A stretch of 64,000 bases of DNA from Chitinilyticum litopenaei DSM 21440 (GTDB taxonomy: Bacteria; Pseudomonadota; Gammaproteobacteria; Burkholderiales; Chitinibacteraceae). The notes under the pieces are model-generated. The model ran no database searches, was not told the DNA's origin, and saw only the letters and a program-made list of their open reading frames with translations. Made by a program: the position numbers and the translations under genes. This document shows positions 45,998 through 54,881 of this stretch, piece by piece; within the stretch, counting starts at the first letter, position 1; every line of letters begins with the position of its first letter. Location of the stretch: assembly GCF_000428145.1 (NCBI RefSeq), contig NZ_ATZJ01000020.1, forward strand, positions 6,312 to 70,311, in the 5' to 3' direction.

Positions 45998-47365
45998 TCA
46001 ATCCGCGCGCCGGAACCATCCGGCCAGCCTGGGCTGGATCGCCGCGCCCGCCAGCCATTGCGGATTGGACGGCGTGAGCCCCAGCTCCTTTTCGCGCCGC
46101 CCCACTTCGCGCCGCGCGGCGGCAAAGGCTGCCGCCCAGCCGGATTCCTTCCGCAAGCCATCGTAGAGCGCGCGACCAAAATCGGTGAAATGGTTTTCAT
46201 CGGCGCAGCCAAAGGAGGTGTTGTCGGCATCGGCCGCGGTGATCACCAGCGTCTGCGCATCGGCCAGCGGCTTCAGGTAACCGCCGCTGTAACAGGCCGA
46301 CACGATGATGATGCGCCAGCGCACGCCAGCCGCATCCAGCGTGCCGCGCAACCACTGCGGGTCAAGCTGGGCCAGCTCCAGCGGCGGACTGTCGAGCACG
46401 AAGCGATGCCGCGGGCCCGGACCACCATGCGAGGTCAGGTAGAGCAGCAAGGCATCTTCGTCCGGGTTCATCTGCTGCGCCGCGCGGCGTATGCCGGCGG
46501 CAATGCTGGTCAGGGTGGCGATGGGCACCTGCCCCGCGCTGGCATCATGATTGGCCAGCAAGAGGGTATGTGCCTGCGCACCAAACTGCTCCTTGGCTAG
46601 CGCCGCATACGCCGAACTTTCGCGCAGGAAAACCTGCTGACTGGCATCACCGCCAACCGCGATGGCAAACAGCTCGGCCTGCCCCGGCGTACCCGGTGCG
46701 ATGGCGGCCAGGCGCTCAGCCAGCAAGGCTGGCTCCGCATAAAAATGCCGCTCGCTGGCGAGTCTGGGTGGCGCATACTCGCGCTGAAACGCTTGGCTCT
46801 CCGCTTCCGACCAGACCCACAGGCGATCAGCATCATTGAAAAACCAGACCTGCACGGCACTGGCCAGCAAGAGCAGCAGCGCGTAGAGTGCAGCGCGCCA
46901 GCGCGACAGCAAATCCCAGCGCACCAGGCACACGGCCAGCGCCAGCGCCTGCCAGAGCGTGAGCACGACAAAAAGGACAAAACCGGCCCAGCCATCGGCC
47001 AGTTGCGGCAGCCGTGGCAAGAGCCAGATCATCAGCGGCGCATACAGCAGCACGGTGATCAGCAAACCCTGCGCCCAGCCCAGCATCAGCGCCACCCAGC
47101 CCACCGGGCTGTCGGCACGCGGCGCCACCAGCTGCACCAGCAGCAAACCGAGAAAAGCCTGCAGCAGCCAGACCGGCACGGCTGGCCAGTTGAGCGCCGA
47201 GCCCTGCTCCAGCAGGCGATACTGCACGACAAGCGCGGTCAGAAACAGCAGCGCCAAGAGCGGCAGGACAGGCCAGCGCGACAGCCCGGCATGGGCAAAA
47301 TCGACCCGGCGAAACAGCAGCGTGCGCGCCGCCGTGCTCAGCGGCGTATGCAGGGCGCCCCTCAT
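45998..47365 (-). CDS. Membrane protein with C-terminal peptidase C13 (legumain-like) domain
   Basis: A 455-residue protein: four to five N-terminal membrane helices (about 30-205), then a caspase/legumain-fold domain with the catalytic His in LLLYLTSHGGPGPRHRF and Cys in IIIVSACYSGGYL, and DADNTSFGC typical of bacterial C13 proteins. Activity is predicted from the dyad; the substrate is unknown. ATG 47365 overlaps the gpx stop (ATGA), so the genes are coupled. Upstream of carA on the same strand. Confidence 0.85.
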   Translation of the reverse strand: MRGALHTPLSTAARTLLFRRVDFAHAGLSRWPVLPLLALLFLTALVVQYRLLEQGSALNWPAVPVWLLQAFLGLLLVQLVAPRADSPVGWVALMLGWAQGLLITVLLYAPLMIWLLPRLPQLADGWAGFVLFVVLTLWQALALAVCLVRWDLLSRWRAALYALLLLLASAVQVWFFNDADRLWVWSEAESQAFQREYAPPRLASERHFYAEPALLAERLAAIAPGTPGQAELFAIAVGGDASQQVFLRESSAYAALAKEQFGAQAHTLLLANHDASAGQVPIATLTSIAAGIRRAAQQMNPDEDALLLYLTSHGGPGPRHRFVLDSPPLELAQLDPQWLRGTLDAAGVRWRIIIVSACYSGGYLKPLADAQTLVITAADADNTSFGCADENHFTDFGRALYDGLRKESGWAAAFAAARREVGRREKELGLTPSNPQWLAGAAIQPRLAGWFRRAD

Positions 47366-47850
47366 GCGGCATCCAGCAACGACTGGATATCGTCGGCGAT
47401 GGCCTCCGGCTCGGTTTGCGGCGCATAGCGGCGCAGCACCTGGCCGTCGCGCCCGATCAGAAACTTGGTGAAGTTCCACTTGATGGCTTCGCTGCCCAGC
47501 AGGCCCGGCTGCTGGGCCTTGAGCCAGACATACGCGGGGTCGGCTGCATCGCCATTGACGTCGATCTTGGCGAACAGCGGAAAGCTGACGTCAAACCGGC
47601 TGCGGCAGAATTCTGCGATCTCGGCATTGCTGCCCGGCTCCTGCCCGCCGAACTGGTTGCAGGGAAAGGCGAGCACCGAAAAACCACGCCCGGCAAAGCG
47701 GCGCTGCAAGGCCTCCAGCCCGGCATACTGTGGGGTAAAGCCGCACTGACTGGCCACATTCACCACCAGCAGCACCTGCCCCTGCCAGTCGGCCAGCGGC
47801 TGCGTACGCCCTTCGCCGTCCAGAACGCTGAAATCGTAAAAGCTGCCCAT
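47362..47850 (-). CDS. Glutathione peroxidase family protein
   Basis: Thiol peroxidase of the GPx family. 162 residues with the active Cys in VNVASQCGFTPQY (C36, Cys not selenocysteine), the Gln in FPCNQFGGQEPG, and Trp/Asn in WNFTKFLI. Bacterial homologues often use thioredoxin. ATG 47850 has GGGAGA six bases upstream; ATG 47856 lies too close to it. Coupled to the C13 gene by a four-base overlap. Confidence 0.94.
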   Translation of the reverse strand: MGSFYDFSVLDGEGRTQPLADWQGQVLLVVNVASQCGFTPQYAGLEALQRRFAGRGFSVLAFPCNQFGGQEPGSNAEIAEFCRSRFDVSFPLFAKIDVNGDAADPAYVWLKAQQPGLLGSEAIKWNFTKFLIGRDGQVLRRYAPQTEPEAIADDIQSLLDAA

Positions 47851-47886
47851 CTGCATTCTCCCAACTTGCTATATGCTTGCGCGATT

Positions 47887-48939
47887 ATGCCTGAAGCCGA
47901 CGACAACAAGGCCGCCAGCGCCTGGAGTGGCCATGCCGCTGCCGCCAAAGCAACACCCGATGTGGCAAGCCAAGCCCTCAGCCATGCACTGCGCAAGCGC
48001 GGACAGCTCACCGCCCCGGCCGGCAGCCGGGTCTGGCTGCTGCTCACTCCGCATTTCCGCCATTGCGTCGCCGCCTGCCTGGAACGCCTGGCGCGCGAAA
48101 GCCGCAGCCTTCATCTGGTCGGCTGTCTGGCCAACGGCATTTTCAGCGACGAGGACTGGTCGCTGGATGGCCCGATGGCGGTAGTGCTGATCGAACCACC
48201 GCCCCCGGCCGGCGACCGCTGGCGCCTGACGCTGGCGGCGCCCAATGCCCTGGCTGGCGACTGGGCGCACGACGGCAAGCTGCGCATCGGCGGCATTGCC
48301 GGCGATGCCACCGGCGTCGGCCCTTACTGCCTCTGGCAAGGCCGGCACATCAGCGCCGGGCGGCTGGACCTGCCCTGCCGGCGCCCACGCTGGCTGCAGG
48401 CCGACGGCTTTGTGCCCGACGGCCCCCGCCAGCGAGTCAGCGCCAGCGACGGCCTGCTGCTCACCGGCCTCAATGGCCGCCCGGCCCTGCCGCTGCTGGC
48501 GCACTGGCTGCAGGACAGCGGGTCGGAGCAGCGGCTCTGGCAGGGCGCCATGCTGCATGAACCCGACCACCCCAGGCAGGGGCGCTGGCTGGCGCTGCTG
48601 GGGCGTGACGAGGCCCGTCAGGGCCTGCTGCTGGGCGGACACGCACCACGGGATGCCGAGCTGGTCTGGGGTCATCAGGATCCGGCGCTGACCGCCGCAC
48701 GGCTGGCGGACGGGCTGACGCAGCTCGCCCGCCTGCGCCGACCGGCCTTTGCGCTGGTCTTCGCCAGCCAGCATGGCGGCGCCTTTGGCGGCACCGGCGA
48801 AGACCCGTACTGGCAGGCCGTGCGTACGGCGCTGCCGGGCGTGCCCTTTGCCGGTTTCTATGGCAACGGCCAGCTGCTGCCGCTAGCCAGAGGGATACAA
48901 GTCATCGACAATGGCATGCTTGCCGTCTTGTTCGATTGA
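47887..48939 (+). CDS. FIST-domain sensory protein
   Basis: A 350-residue soluble protein resembling FIST_N plus FIST_C domains. An N-terminal region (WLLLTPHFRHCVAACLERL, SLHLVGCLANGIFSDED) leads to a C-terminal half ending PGVPFAGFYGNGQLLPLA, where FIST proteins have GFxxxGEI. FIST domains are thought to bind small ligands such as amino acids. No signal peptide and no attached output domain, so its partner is unknown. Divergent from gpx; DUF1841 gene follows after 14 bases. Confidence 0.75.
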   Translation: MPEADDNKAASAWSGHAAAAKATPDVASQALSHALRKRGQLTAPAGSRVWLLLTPHFRHCVAACLERLARESRSLHLVGCLANGIFSDEDWSLDGPMAVVLIEPPPPAGDRWRLTLAAPNALAGDWAHDGKLRIGGIAGDATGVGPYCLWQGRHISAGRLDLPCRRPRWLQADGFVPDGPRQRVSASDGLLLTGLNGRPALPLLAHWLQDSGSEQRLWQGAMLHEPDHPRQGRWLALLGRDEARQGLLLGGHAPRDAELVWGHQDPALTAARLADGLTQLARLRRPAFALVFASQHGGAFGGTGEDPYWQAVRTALPGVPFAGFYGNGQLLPLARGIQVIDNGMLAVLFD

Positions 48940-48953
48940 GGAAATCAAGGTCC

Positions 48954-49385
48954 ATGCTGTTCAATCCCAGCCGCGAGGAAGCGCGGCGCTTTTTCATCAC
49001 TGCCTGGCAAAAACACTTGCAGCAACAGCCGCTGGCCGACCTGGAGGCCATCGTCGTTGACGTGCTGGAGGCGCATCCGGAATACCACGCCTTCCTCAGC
49101 GAAGACTACCTCGACCGCGACTGGCCGCCGGAACACGGCGAGAGCAACCCCTTCCTGCACATCAGCCTGCACCTGGCGATCGCCGAACAGCTGGCCATCG
49201 ACCAGCCCGCCGGCGTGCGCGCGCTGTACGGCCAGCTGCATGCCCGGCACGGCGACGCCCACAAGGCGCTACACGACATGCTGGAATGCCTGGGCGAAAT
49301 GCTCTGGCAGGCACAGCGCCAGCAAACGCCGCCCGACCCGAACATCTATCTGGACGGCCTGCGCCAGCGGCTTCAGCAGCGCTAA
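48954..49385 (+). CDS. DUF1841 family protein
   Basis: A 143-residue cytoplasmic protein with the family pattern MLFNPSREEARRFF..AW, HPEYHAFL, NPFLHISLHLAIAEQLAIDQPAGVRALY and HDMLECLGEMLWQAQR. Function unknown; the His-rich helical core is conserved in betaproteobacteria. ATG 48954 has AAGG five bases upstream. Probably an operon with the FIST gene. A GGGTAT-type repeat starts six bases after its stop. Confidence 0.85.
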   Translation: MLFNPSREEARRFFITAWQKHLQQQPLADLEAIVVDVLEAHPEYHAFLSEDYLDRDWPPEHGESNPFLHISLHLAIAEQLAIDQPAGVRALYGQLHARHGDAHKALHDMLECLGEMLWQAQRQQTPPDPNIYLDGLRQRLQQR

Positions 49386-49390
49386 TCAAT

Positions 49391-49439
49391 AGGTATACGA
49401 CTGCAGCCCAATGAACGATTAGGCTGCAGCCACATACCC
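49391..49439. repeat. GGGTAT-type palindromic repeat (copy e)
   Basis: AGGTATACGACTGCAGCCCAA, GATTAGGCTGCAGCC, CATACCC: intact arms, located between the DUF1841 stop and the convergent BepA-like gene stop. Confidence 0.8.
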
Positions 49440-49446
49440 AGCACGC

Positions 49447-50883
49447 TTATTCCTTGCGGTATTGCTCCAGGTCGCGAATGCGCGCATCAATGCCCGACTG
49501 CAGATGGAAATCGTTGCCCGGCTGGCGCAAGGCCAGCTGGAACTGCTCCAGCGCCGGGCCGTACTCCTGCAGGCGCACATAATATTCGCCGAGCGCCTTG
49601 TGCTTGGCCATCGGTTTGTCCTGCTTCTCGTAGACCCGCGCGGCACGCTGGTACAGCCAGGCATCGCCCGGATACAGCGAGAGCCCGTCGTCCACCAGCG
49701 CCAAGGCTTCTGTCAGCTTGCCGGCGGCCGTCAGGGCGTCGATGGTGCCGTACAGCAATGCCCGGCTGCCGATGAACTGCGCGCGCGCCGCCTGCAGGAT
49801 GGCGACGGCCTCGCTGCTGCGCCCCTGATCCAGGCGGATTTGCCCGGCAAGGAATTCCAGCGCCGGGTGCGACTTGCCGGCCAGTACCGCACGCGCCTGC
49901 TGCAGCGCCTGCCAGGCAAGGTCATAGTCCCGCGCCTGATAGTGCGACAGCGCCAGACCATAGCGCGCGGCCACTTCGCTGGCATAGCGCTTGTCGCCCA
50001 GGGTTTTCTGATAGAAATCGACGGCCGCCTGCCCGCCCAGTTGCTGGGCGCGCAGCTTTTCGCGCAGGAACAGGAAATCCAGCGAATCGGGCACCTGGCG
50101 GTAAGGCCGGTCGGCCACCCGGGCCTGGGCGTCGGCAATGCGCTTGTAGGTCACCGGGTGGGTGCGCAGGAATTCCGGGGCATTGGCTTCGATAATGCGG
50201 TTGTGCCGCTGCAGGCGCTCGAAGAAGGCCGGCATGCCTGCGGGGTCGTAACCGGCATCCTGCAGCGTCTGCATGCCGATGCGGTCAGCCTCCTGCTCGA
50301 AGGCATAGGTGAAATCGAGTTGCTGGCGGGTGGCAAGACCGGCCCCGGCCATGGCCACGGCACTGCCCATGCCCGACTGTCCGGCATGCGCAGCCAGCAG
50401 GGCCACCGCCATGGCGGCCAGCGACACCCAGGCGCCGGAGCGCGAACCGTCCAGCATGCGCGCGACATGGCGCTGGCTGACGTGGGCAATTTCATGCGCC
50501 AGCACGCTGGCGAGTTCCGATTCATGCTGGGCCGCGACGATCAGGCCGCTGTGAATGCCGATATAGCCGCCAGGCATCGCAAAGGCATTGACCGAACGGT
50601 CACTGAGGGCAAAGAAGGTAAAGCGGCTGTCGCCGACATTGGCAGCCTCGACCAGCCGATGCCCCATGGCGTTGAGGTAGGCGACCACTTCGGGGTCGTC
50701 GAGCAGCAGCCCGCTGCGGCGAATCTGCTGCATGGCGGTCTGGCCGATTTCGCGCTCCTGCTGCGGGCTGAGCGTCTGCGACGAGACATCACCCATATCC
50801 GGCAGGGATTGTGCCGCCAGCGCCAGCGGCGCCAGCAACTGGCTGGCCAGCAGCATGCCCAGCACGGCATTTCGCAAATGCAT
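49447..50883 (-). CDS. bepA: BepA-like M48 family periplasmic metalloprotease with TPR domain
   Basis: A 478-residue exported protein (signal peptide to about 24, APLALAAQ). M48 protease domain with zinc motif HEIAH (130-134), GGYIGIHSGLI and third ligand in YAFEQEADRIGM, then tetratricopeptide repeats from about 310 (ARYGLALSHYQARDYDLAWQAL, ALAL..DGLSLYPGDAWLY). BepA (YfgC) of E. coli degrades or assists stalled LptD/BAM substrates. ATG 50883 starts the signal peptide; the upstream frame is shadow. The symbol is by family resemblance. Confidence 0.88.
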   Translation of the reverse strand: MHLRNAVLGMLLASQLLAPLALAAQSLPDMGDVSSQTLSPQQEREIGQTAMQQIRRSGLLLDDPEVVAYLNAMGHRLVEAANVGDSRFTFFALSDRSVNAFAMPGGYIGIHSGLIVAAQHESELASVLAHEIAHVSQRHVARMLDGSRSGAWVSLAAMAVALLAAHAGQSGMGSAVAMAGAGLATRQQLDFTYAFEQEADRIGMQTLQDAGYDPAGMPAFFERLQRHNRIIEANAPEFLRTHPVTYKRIADAQARVADRPYRQVPDSLDFLFLREKLRAQQLGGQAAVDFYQKTLGDKRYASEVAARYGLALSHYQARDYDLAWQALQQARAVLAGKSHPALEFLAGQIRLDQGRSSEAVAILQAARAQFIGSRALLYGTIDALTAAGKLTEALALVDDGLSLYPGDAWLYQRAARVYEKQDKPMAKHKALGEYYVRLQEYGPALEQFQLALRQPGNDFHLQSGIDARIRDLEQYRKE

Positions 50884-50921
50884 CACCTTGTTTCCATTCG
50901 AATAAATTGCGGACCTGGCCG

Positions 50922-51326
50922 TCAACCCAGCCAGGCCAGCGACAGGGCGGTCAGCAGCAGATAGCGCAGGGCCTTGCCCAGCGTCACCCAGCACACCACG
51001 GCCCGCCATGGCCAGCGCAGGTAGCCGGCCAGCACGCACAGGGCATCCCCCAGCACCGGCGCCCAGCCGAAAATCAGGCTGGCGGCCCCCCAGCGCCGGG
51101 CCAGACGCAAGGCCAGCTGCTGGCCGGTGGGCTCGGGCAACTTGCGCGCCAGCCAGACCGTCAGCACGGAACCCAGCACATTGCCGAGCGTGGCTACCAG
51201 CAGCAGCACCCACCACCACTGCGGCCAGCTGGCAAGCATCGCCACCAGCGCCAGCTCGGAATTGCCAGGCAGCAGCGTGGCCGACAGGAAGGCCGAGGCA
51301 AAGAGCCCGGCAAGCGCCCAGAGCAT
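50922..51326 (-). CDS. YqaA family small membrane protein
   Basis: A 134-residue inner-membrane protein of the DedA-related YqaA group: LFASAFLSATLLPGNSELAL, LATLGNVLGSVLTVWLARKLP and the re-entrant-like WAPVLGDALCVLAGYLRW. Function unknown, perhaps lipid or ion homeostasis. ATG 51326 has GAGAG nine bases before it; GTG 51332 is an alternative. Downstream of cyaY on the same strand. Confidence 0.82.
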   Translation of the reverse strand: MLWALAGLFASAFLSATLLPGNSELALVAMLASWPQWWWVLLLVATLGNVLGSVLTVWLARKLPEPTGQQLALRLARRWGAASLIFGWAPVLGDALCVLAGYLRWPWRAVVCWVTLGKALRYLLLTALSLAWLG

Positions 51327-51338
51327 CAGCACGCACTC

Positions 51339-51653
51339 TCAGGCAATGTGGACCGTCGTTCCCAGATGCAGGCTCAGCGCGGCGGAGAGATCGGCATAAA
51401 ACTCCCCGCTACCGCGCGTGCTCTGCCAGTCCTGCCCGTCCCAGCGATAGTGGAAACCGCCATTACGGGCCGCCAGCCAGATTTCCTGGTTGGCCGTGTG
51501 CCGGTTCACGACCACCTTGCTGCCGTCTTCGCATTCCAGCTCCAGCACATTGCCGGCACGCAGGGGATCGATCTCCAGCTCCTGTTCGTCAATCGCGGCT
51601 TCAATGCGGGCAAACACCGCATCACTGCGGTCGAGAAACTCCCCTTCGGTCAT
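51339..51653 (-). CDS. cyaY: Iron-sulfur cluster assembly frataxin CyaY
   Basis: Iron-binding regulator of IscS-driven cluster assembly. 104 residues with the acidic first helix MTEGEFLDRSDAVFARIEAAIDEQ, LELECEDGSKVVVNRHTANQEIWLAA, and FHYRWDGQDWQSTRGSGEFY. ATG 51653 has AAGG six bases upstream and gives the family length; an ATG at 51671 would add six residues. Divergent from lptM. Confidence 0.95.
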   Translation of the reverse strand: MTEGEFLDRSDAVFARIEAAIDEQELEIDPLRAGNVLELECEDGSKVVVNRHTANQEIWLAARNGGFHYRWDGQDWQSTRGSGEFYADLSAALSLHLGTTVHIA

Positions 51654-51718
51654 GGCACCTTTCCATTGCATGCTAAAATCGCGATTTTGCACCAATCCAT
51701 GCGAAAGCGGCGAAGCGA

Positions 51719-51871
51719 ATGCACAAACTGATTGCGATGATTCTGGGAGCAAGCCTGCTGGCAGCCTGTGGCTACAAGGGCGCGCTCTACCTGCCCGGCA
51801 GCGAGGAAGCCCAGAAAAGCGGCAAGACCCCGCGCCCGGCCACAGCCCAGGCCAGCGAAGCAGCCCGGTAA
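51719..51871 (+). CDS. lptM: LptM-type small lipoprotein (LPS translocon maturation)
   Basis: A 50-residue lipoprotein: MHKLIAMILGASLLAACG with lipobox LAAC (Cys17), then GYKGALYLPGSEE, the conserved short core of the LptM (YifL) family that helps LptD fold. Divergent from cyaY, the same neighbour as in enterobacteria; lysA, often next, is absent here. Weak AAGCGA ribosome binding site. Confidence 0.85.
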   Translation: MHKLIAMILGASLLAACGYKGALYLPGSEEAQKSGKTPRPATAQASEAAR

Positions 51872-51938
51872 ACGACGCCCCTGCCCCCACCCGGGTGACT
51901 GGACGGCATGGCAAGGCGGCACCCGCCCCGCGTGGGCC

Positions 51939-52592
51939 TCAGAAGCGTTCCGGCAGTTTTTGCAGCAGGATGATGCGCTTGTTTTCCAGCCGGATATAGC
52001 CGCCGAACACCAGCTCCTTGAGGATGCGCGCGATCATTTCGCGCGAGGAACCCACGCGATCGGCAATCGCCTGCTGCGTCAGCGGCTGGTTGACCATTTC
52101 CTGACCATCCACCGATTCCACCAGCGACTCCAGCAAGGCGCGCAGGCGGCCATAGACATCCAGCAGCGCCAGATTTTTCATCGTGTACGACAGCCGGCGC
52201 ACCATGCCGGCCAGGTTGCGGATCACCGTGTCCTTCACGTGGGGGAAGGCTTCCATCGCCGCGTGAAAATCGGTCTTGGTGAACATCAGGAAGTCCGAGT
52301 CTTCCTCGGCCTGGGTGGACCAGCCGCGCGGCTCGTCGTCCAGCAGCGAAATCTCGCCCATGGCAATGCCGGGCTCGCCCATCATGAACACGAATTCCTT
52401 GCCCTGCGCATCGCTGGTAAAGGAACGCGTGCGCCCCTCGATCAGCACGTACATGGCATCGGCCGGGTCGCCCTCGCGAAACAGAAAGCCGCCTTTGGGA
52501 ATATGCCGGCGTACCGCCGCGCGCAGGACGTAATCGAGTTCTTCGTCGCTGAAGCCGGCAAATAGGGGAATTTCACGCAGCATTTCTTTCAT
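51939..52592 (-). CDS. Crp/Fnr family transcriptional regulator (first of a tandem pair)
   Basis: 217 residues: cyclic-nucleotide-binding-type beta barrel (about 10-130, KGGFLFREGDPADAMYVLIEGR, AMGEISLLDDEPRG), dimer helix, and Crp-type winged helix (LTQQAIADRVGSSREMIARILKELVFGGYI). No Fnr cysteine cluster. The PRGWSTQAEED segment takes the place of a typical cAMP RSA motif, so the ligand is uncertain. ATG 52592 with AGGA upstream. Paralogue of the next gene; both end KLPERF. Confidence 0.9.
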   Translation of the reverse strand: MKEMLREIPLFAGFSDEELDYVLRAAVRRHIPKGGFLFREGDPADAMYVLIEGRTRSFTSDAQGKEFVFMMGEPGIAMGEISLLDDEPRGWSTQAEEDSDFLMFTKTDFHAAMEAFPHVKDTVIRNLAGMVRRLSYTMKNLALLDVYGRLRALLESLVESVDGQEMVNQPLTQQAIADRVGSSREMIARILKELVFGGYIRLENKRIILLQKLPERF

Positions 52593-52664
52593 GGATTCAT
52601 CCTGAAGCAAGTGGATTTCGTGTAAGCGCCATGGCCGGCTGGCGGAGGCAGGGCCAGGCGCGGC

Positions 52665-53315
52665 TCAGAAGCGTTCGGGCAATTTCTGGTGCAGGACAAT
52701 ACGGCGCTGCTCGATGCTGACATAGCCGCCAAAGACGAGTTCCTTCATCACCTTGGTGATCATCTCCCGCGATGCGCCCACGCGTTCGGCAATTGCCTGC
52801 TGCGTCAGCGGCTCGCGCACCACGCACTGCCCGCCCTCGTCGACCTTCAGGCTTTCCAGCAGGGCGCGCACGCGGCCATACACATCAGTGAGCGCCAGAC
52901 TCTTGACCATGTCCGAAAAATGCCTGGCCAGGCGCAAGGCCGCCATCAGCATTTCCTGCCTCAACTCCGGCAGCGCGTCCATCAGCTGCAGCAAGTCGGC
53001 ACGCTGGATCACCAGCAGCTCGCAGTCTTCCTCGGCCCTGGCGTTCATCTGGCGCGGCTCCTGCAACAGCATGGCGGCCTCGCCCAGCGAAGAGCCCGGC
53101 TCGATAAAGCCGATCACGAACTCCTTGCCGCGCTCATTGCTGCACGACACGCGCAGGCGGCCACGCTGCAGCACGAAACTGTGCTGCGCCGCCTCGCCTT
53201 CGGCAAACAGCAACTGCCCCTGCGGCAGACGCTTCAGGCGGGCCAGCCTGGCGACGGCCTGGCGCGCCGACTCCGGCAGGCCGGCAAAGAGATCAAAGGG
53301 TTCGGTAGCAAACAT
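52665..53315 (-). CDS. Crp/Fnr family transcriptional regulator (second of a tandem pair)
   Basis: 216 residues, same architecture: barrel domain with LLFAEGEAAQHSFVLQRGRLRV and SLGEAAMLLQEPRQM, then LTQQAIAERVGASREMITKVMKELVFGGYV and the shared end KLPERF. DNA-recognition helices of the two paralogues are nearly identical while the sensor halves differ. This suggests the same or overlapping DNA sites with different signals (inference). 72 bases upstream of the other copy on the same strand; ends 18 bases from the lipoprotein gene that precedes it. Confidence 0.9.
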   Translation of the reverse strand: MFATEPFDLFAGLPESARQAVARLARLKRLPQGQLLFAEGEAAQHSFVLQRGRLRVSCSNERGKEFVIGFIEPGSSLGEAAMLLQEPRQMNARAEEDCELLVIQRADLLQLMDALPELRQEMLMAALRLARHFSDMVKSLALTDVYGRVRALLESLKVDEGGQCVVREPLTQQAIAERVGASREMITKVMKELVFGGYVSIEQRRIVLHQKLPERF

Positions 53316-53333
53316 GGCCGCGCCCGGGAAAAA

Positions 53334-53708
53334 TCAGTGGGCCGCGTCGTCGGGCACCGGCTTGGCCGGCTTGTCGCCCGCCGTCGCCGAGGCCTCGTGC
53401 TCGGCGAACGTGGACGCGGCGGGCGCATCGATGTCGAAACGGTTGATTGGCGCATCGGGCGGCGGCGGCACGATGTCGATCTTTTTGGTCAACATGTACT
53501 CGTTCATCTCTTTCCAGCCGGCGAAGATGTCAGCCTTGGGCACCTTGGGATTGCGCCGGTAGCAGTCTTCCAGCGAGCGCCCGCTGTGCCGGCAGGCGGC
53601 GCCGATGGCATTGCCATTGGCCTGCTGCTTGTTCATGGCCTGCTTGACCTGATCGCAGCCGACCAGGGCTGGCAGCGCGGCCGCGAGCAACAGGAACTTG
53701 CAAAACAT
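53334..53708 (-). CDS. Small lipoprotein, function unknown
   Basis: A 124-residue lipoprotein: MFCKFLLLAAALPALVGCDQ with lipobox LVGC (Cys18). The mature part has a pair of cysteines (GAACRHSGRSLEDCYRRNP), a helical stretch and an acidic Pro/Ala-rich tail. ATG 53708 is chosen for the signal peptide. No family recognised. Upstream of the Crp/Fnr pair on the same strand. Confidence 0.75.
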   Translation of the reverse strand: MFCKFLLLAAALPALVGCDQVKQAMNKQQANGNAIGAACRHSGRSLEDCYRRNPKVPKADIFAGWKEMNEYMLTKKIDIVPPPPDAPINRFDIDAPAASTFAEHEASATAGDKPAKPVPDDAAH

Positions 53709-53817
53709 CCGCACAGGGCGCCTCCACAACGAGATTGTCAAGGCGATTGTAAGTGATTAAACCCCATTGTGCAGTAATCACATTCCCTTGCCCGCACCAT
53801 TGTGACAGCCCGCAGCC

Positions 53818-54174
53818 TCAGCTGCGCCGTCCGCGCTCGATCGAGACGCCGACTCGGGCCACCTCGGTGAGAATGCCGGGCTTGACCACGGTGACCTTGA
53901 CCCAGGGCGCGCCAAAGTCGTGCAGGATGACGTGGGCGATATGCTCGGCCAGCGCCTCCAGCAGCAGGAAATGCTGTGCGGCCAGCACGCCGCGCAGATG
54001 CTGCACCAGCTGGTCGTAATCGATGGTATCGGTCAGCTCGTCGCTGACGCAGGCCCGCGCCGACGGCAGGCCGACGTCCAGATCGATTTCCACGGCCTGC
54101 GGCGCCGTGCGCTCCCAGTCATACCAGCCGATTACCGTGCGCGCACGAATGCCGTGCAGAAAAATAATGTCCAT
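53818..54174 (-). CDS. folB: Dihydroneopterin aldolase FolB
   Basis: Cleaves dihydroneopterin to 6-hydroxymethyldihydropterin and glycolaldehyde in folate synthesis. 118 residues with IIFLHGIRARTVIGWYDWER, DTIDYDQLVQHLRG and FLLLEALAEHIAHVIL, then the Lys region VKVTVVKPG. Divergent from plsY, a conserved neighbour pair in proteobacteria. Confidence 0.94.
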   Translation of the reverse strand: MDIIFLHGIRARTVIGWYDWERTAPQAVEIDLDVGLPSARACVSDELTDTIDYDQLVQHLRGVLAAQHFLLLEALAEHIAHVILHDFGAPWVKVTVVKPGILTEVARVGVSIERGRRS

Positions 54175-54248
54175 GCTGTGCCGCCGGCCTTGGCCGGCAT
54201 CCTGAAGAATCGCTAGAATCCGAAGCTTTCGATTGTAATGGAATCGGC

Positions 54249-54881
54249 ATGTCCCCGCTTGTTCTCACCCTGCTCTGCACGCTGGCCGCCTACCTGCTCG
54301 GTTCGCTGTCCTTTGCCGTGATCGTTTCGCGCCTCTGTGGCCTGGCCGATCCGCGCACCTACGGCTCGAACAACCCGGGCGCGACCAATGTGCTGCGCAG
54401 CGGCAACAAAAAGGCGGCCGCGCTGACCCTGCTCGGCGATGCACTGAAGGGCCTGATTGCCGTCGGCGCCGTGCGCCTGCTGGCGGCGCCACTGGGCTTG
54501 ACGAACGAGGACATCGCGATTGCCAGCGTGGCGGTGATCGTCGGCCACATGTGGCCGGTGTTTTTCGGCTTCAAGGGTGGCAAGGGTGTCGCCACCGCGC
54601 TGGGCGTGCTGCTCGCGCTCAATGGCTGGATGGGGCTGGCGGTGCTCACCGTGTGGCTGTTTGTCGCCAAGGTGCTGAAGATTTCCTCGCTGGCGGCCCT
54701 GTGCGCCGCGCTGGTCGCGCCGCTGGCCTGCTGGCTGTTCACGCGCGAGCCCAGCTGGCTGATCGCCGTTTCCAGCATTGCCGCCCTGCTGATTTTCCGG
54801 CACAAGTCCAACATCGCCGGCCTGCTCTCGGGCAAGGAAGGCAAGATCGGCGAGAAGGCGTCCGGCAAAGATACCCAGTAA
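54249..54881 (+). CDS. plsY: Glycerol-3-phosphate acyltransferase PlsY
   Basis: Inner-membrane enzyme that acylates glycerol-3-phosphate from acyl phosphate, the first step of phospholipid synthesis. 210 residues, five helices, with the three conserved motifs: LLGSLSFAVIVSRL, YGSNNPGATNVLRSGNK (motif 2) and FFGFKGGKGVATALG (motif 3). Divergent from folB. Followed by repeat copy m. Confidence 0.96.
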   Translation: MSPLVLTLLCTLAAYLLGSLSFAVIVSRLCGLADPRTYGSNNPGATNVLRSGNKKAAALTLLGDALKGLIAVGAVRLLAAPLGLTNEDIAIASVAVIVGHMWPVFFGFKGGKGVATALGVLLALNGWMGLAVLTVWLFVAKVLKISSLAALCAALVAPLACWLFTREPSWLIAVSSIAALLIFRHKSNIAGLLSGKEGKIGEKASGKDTQ

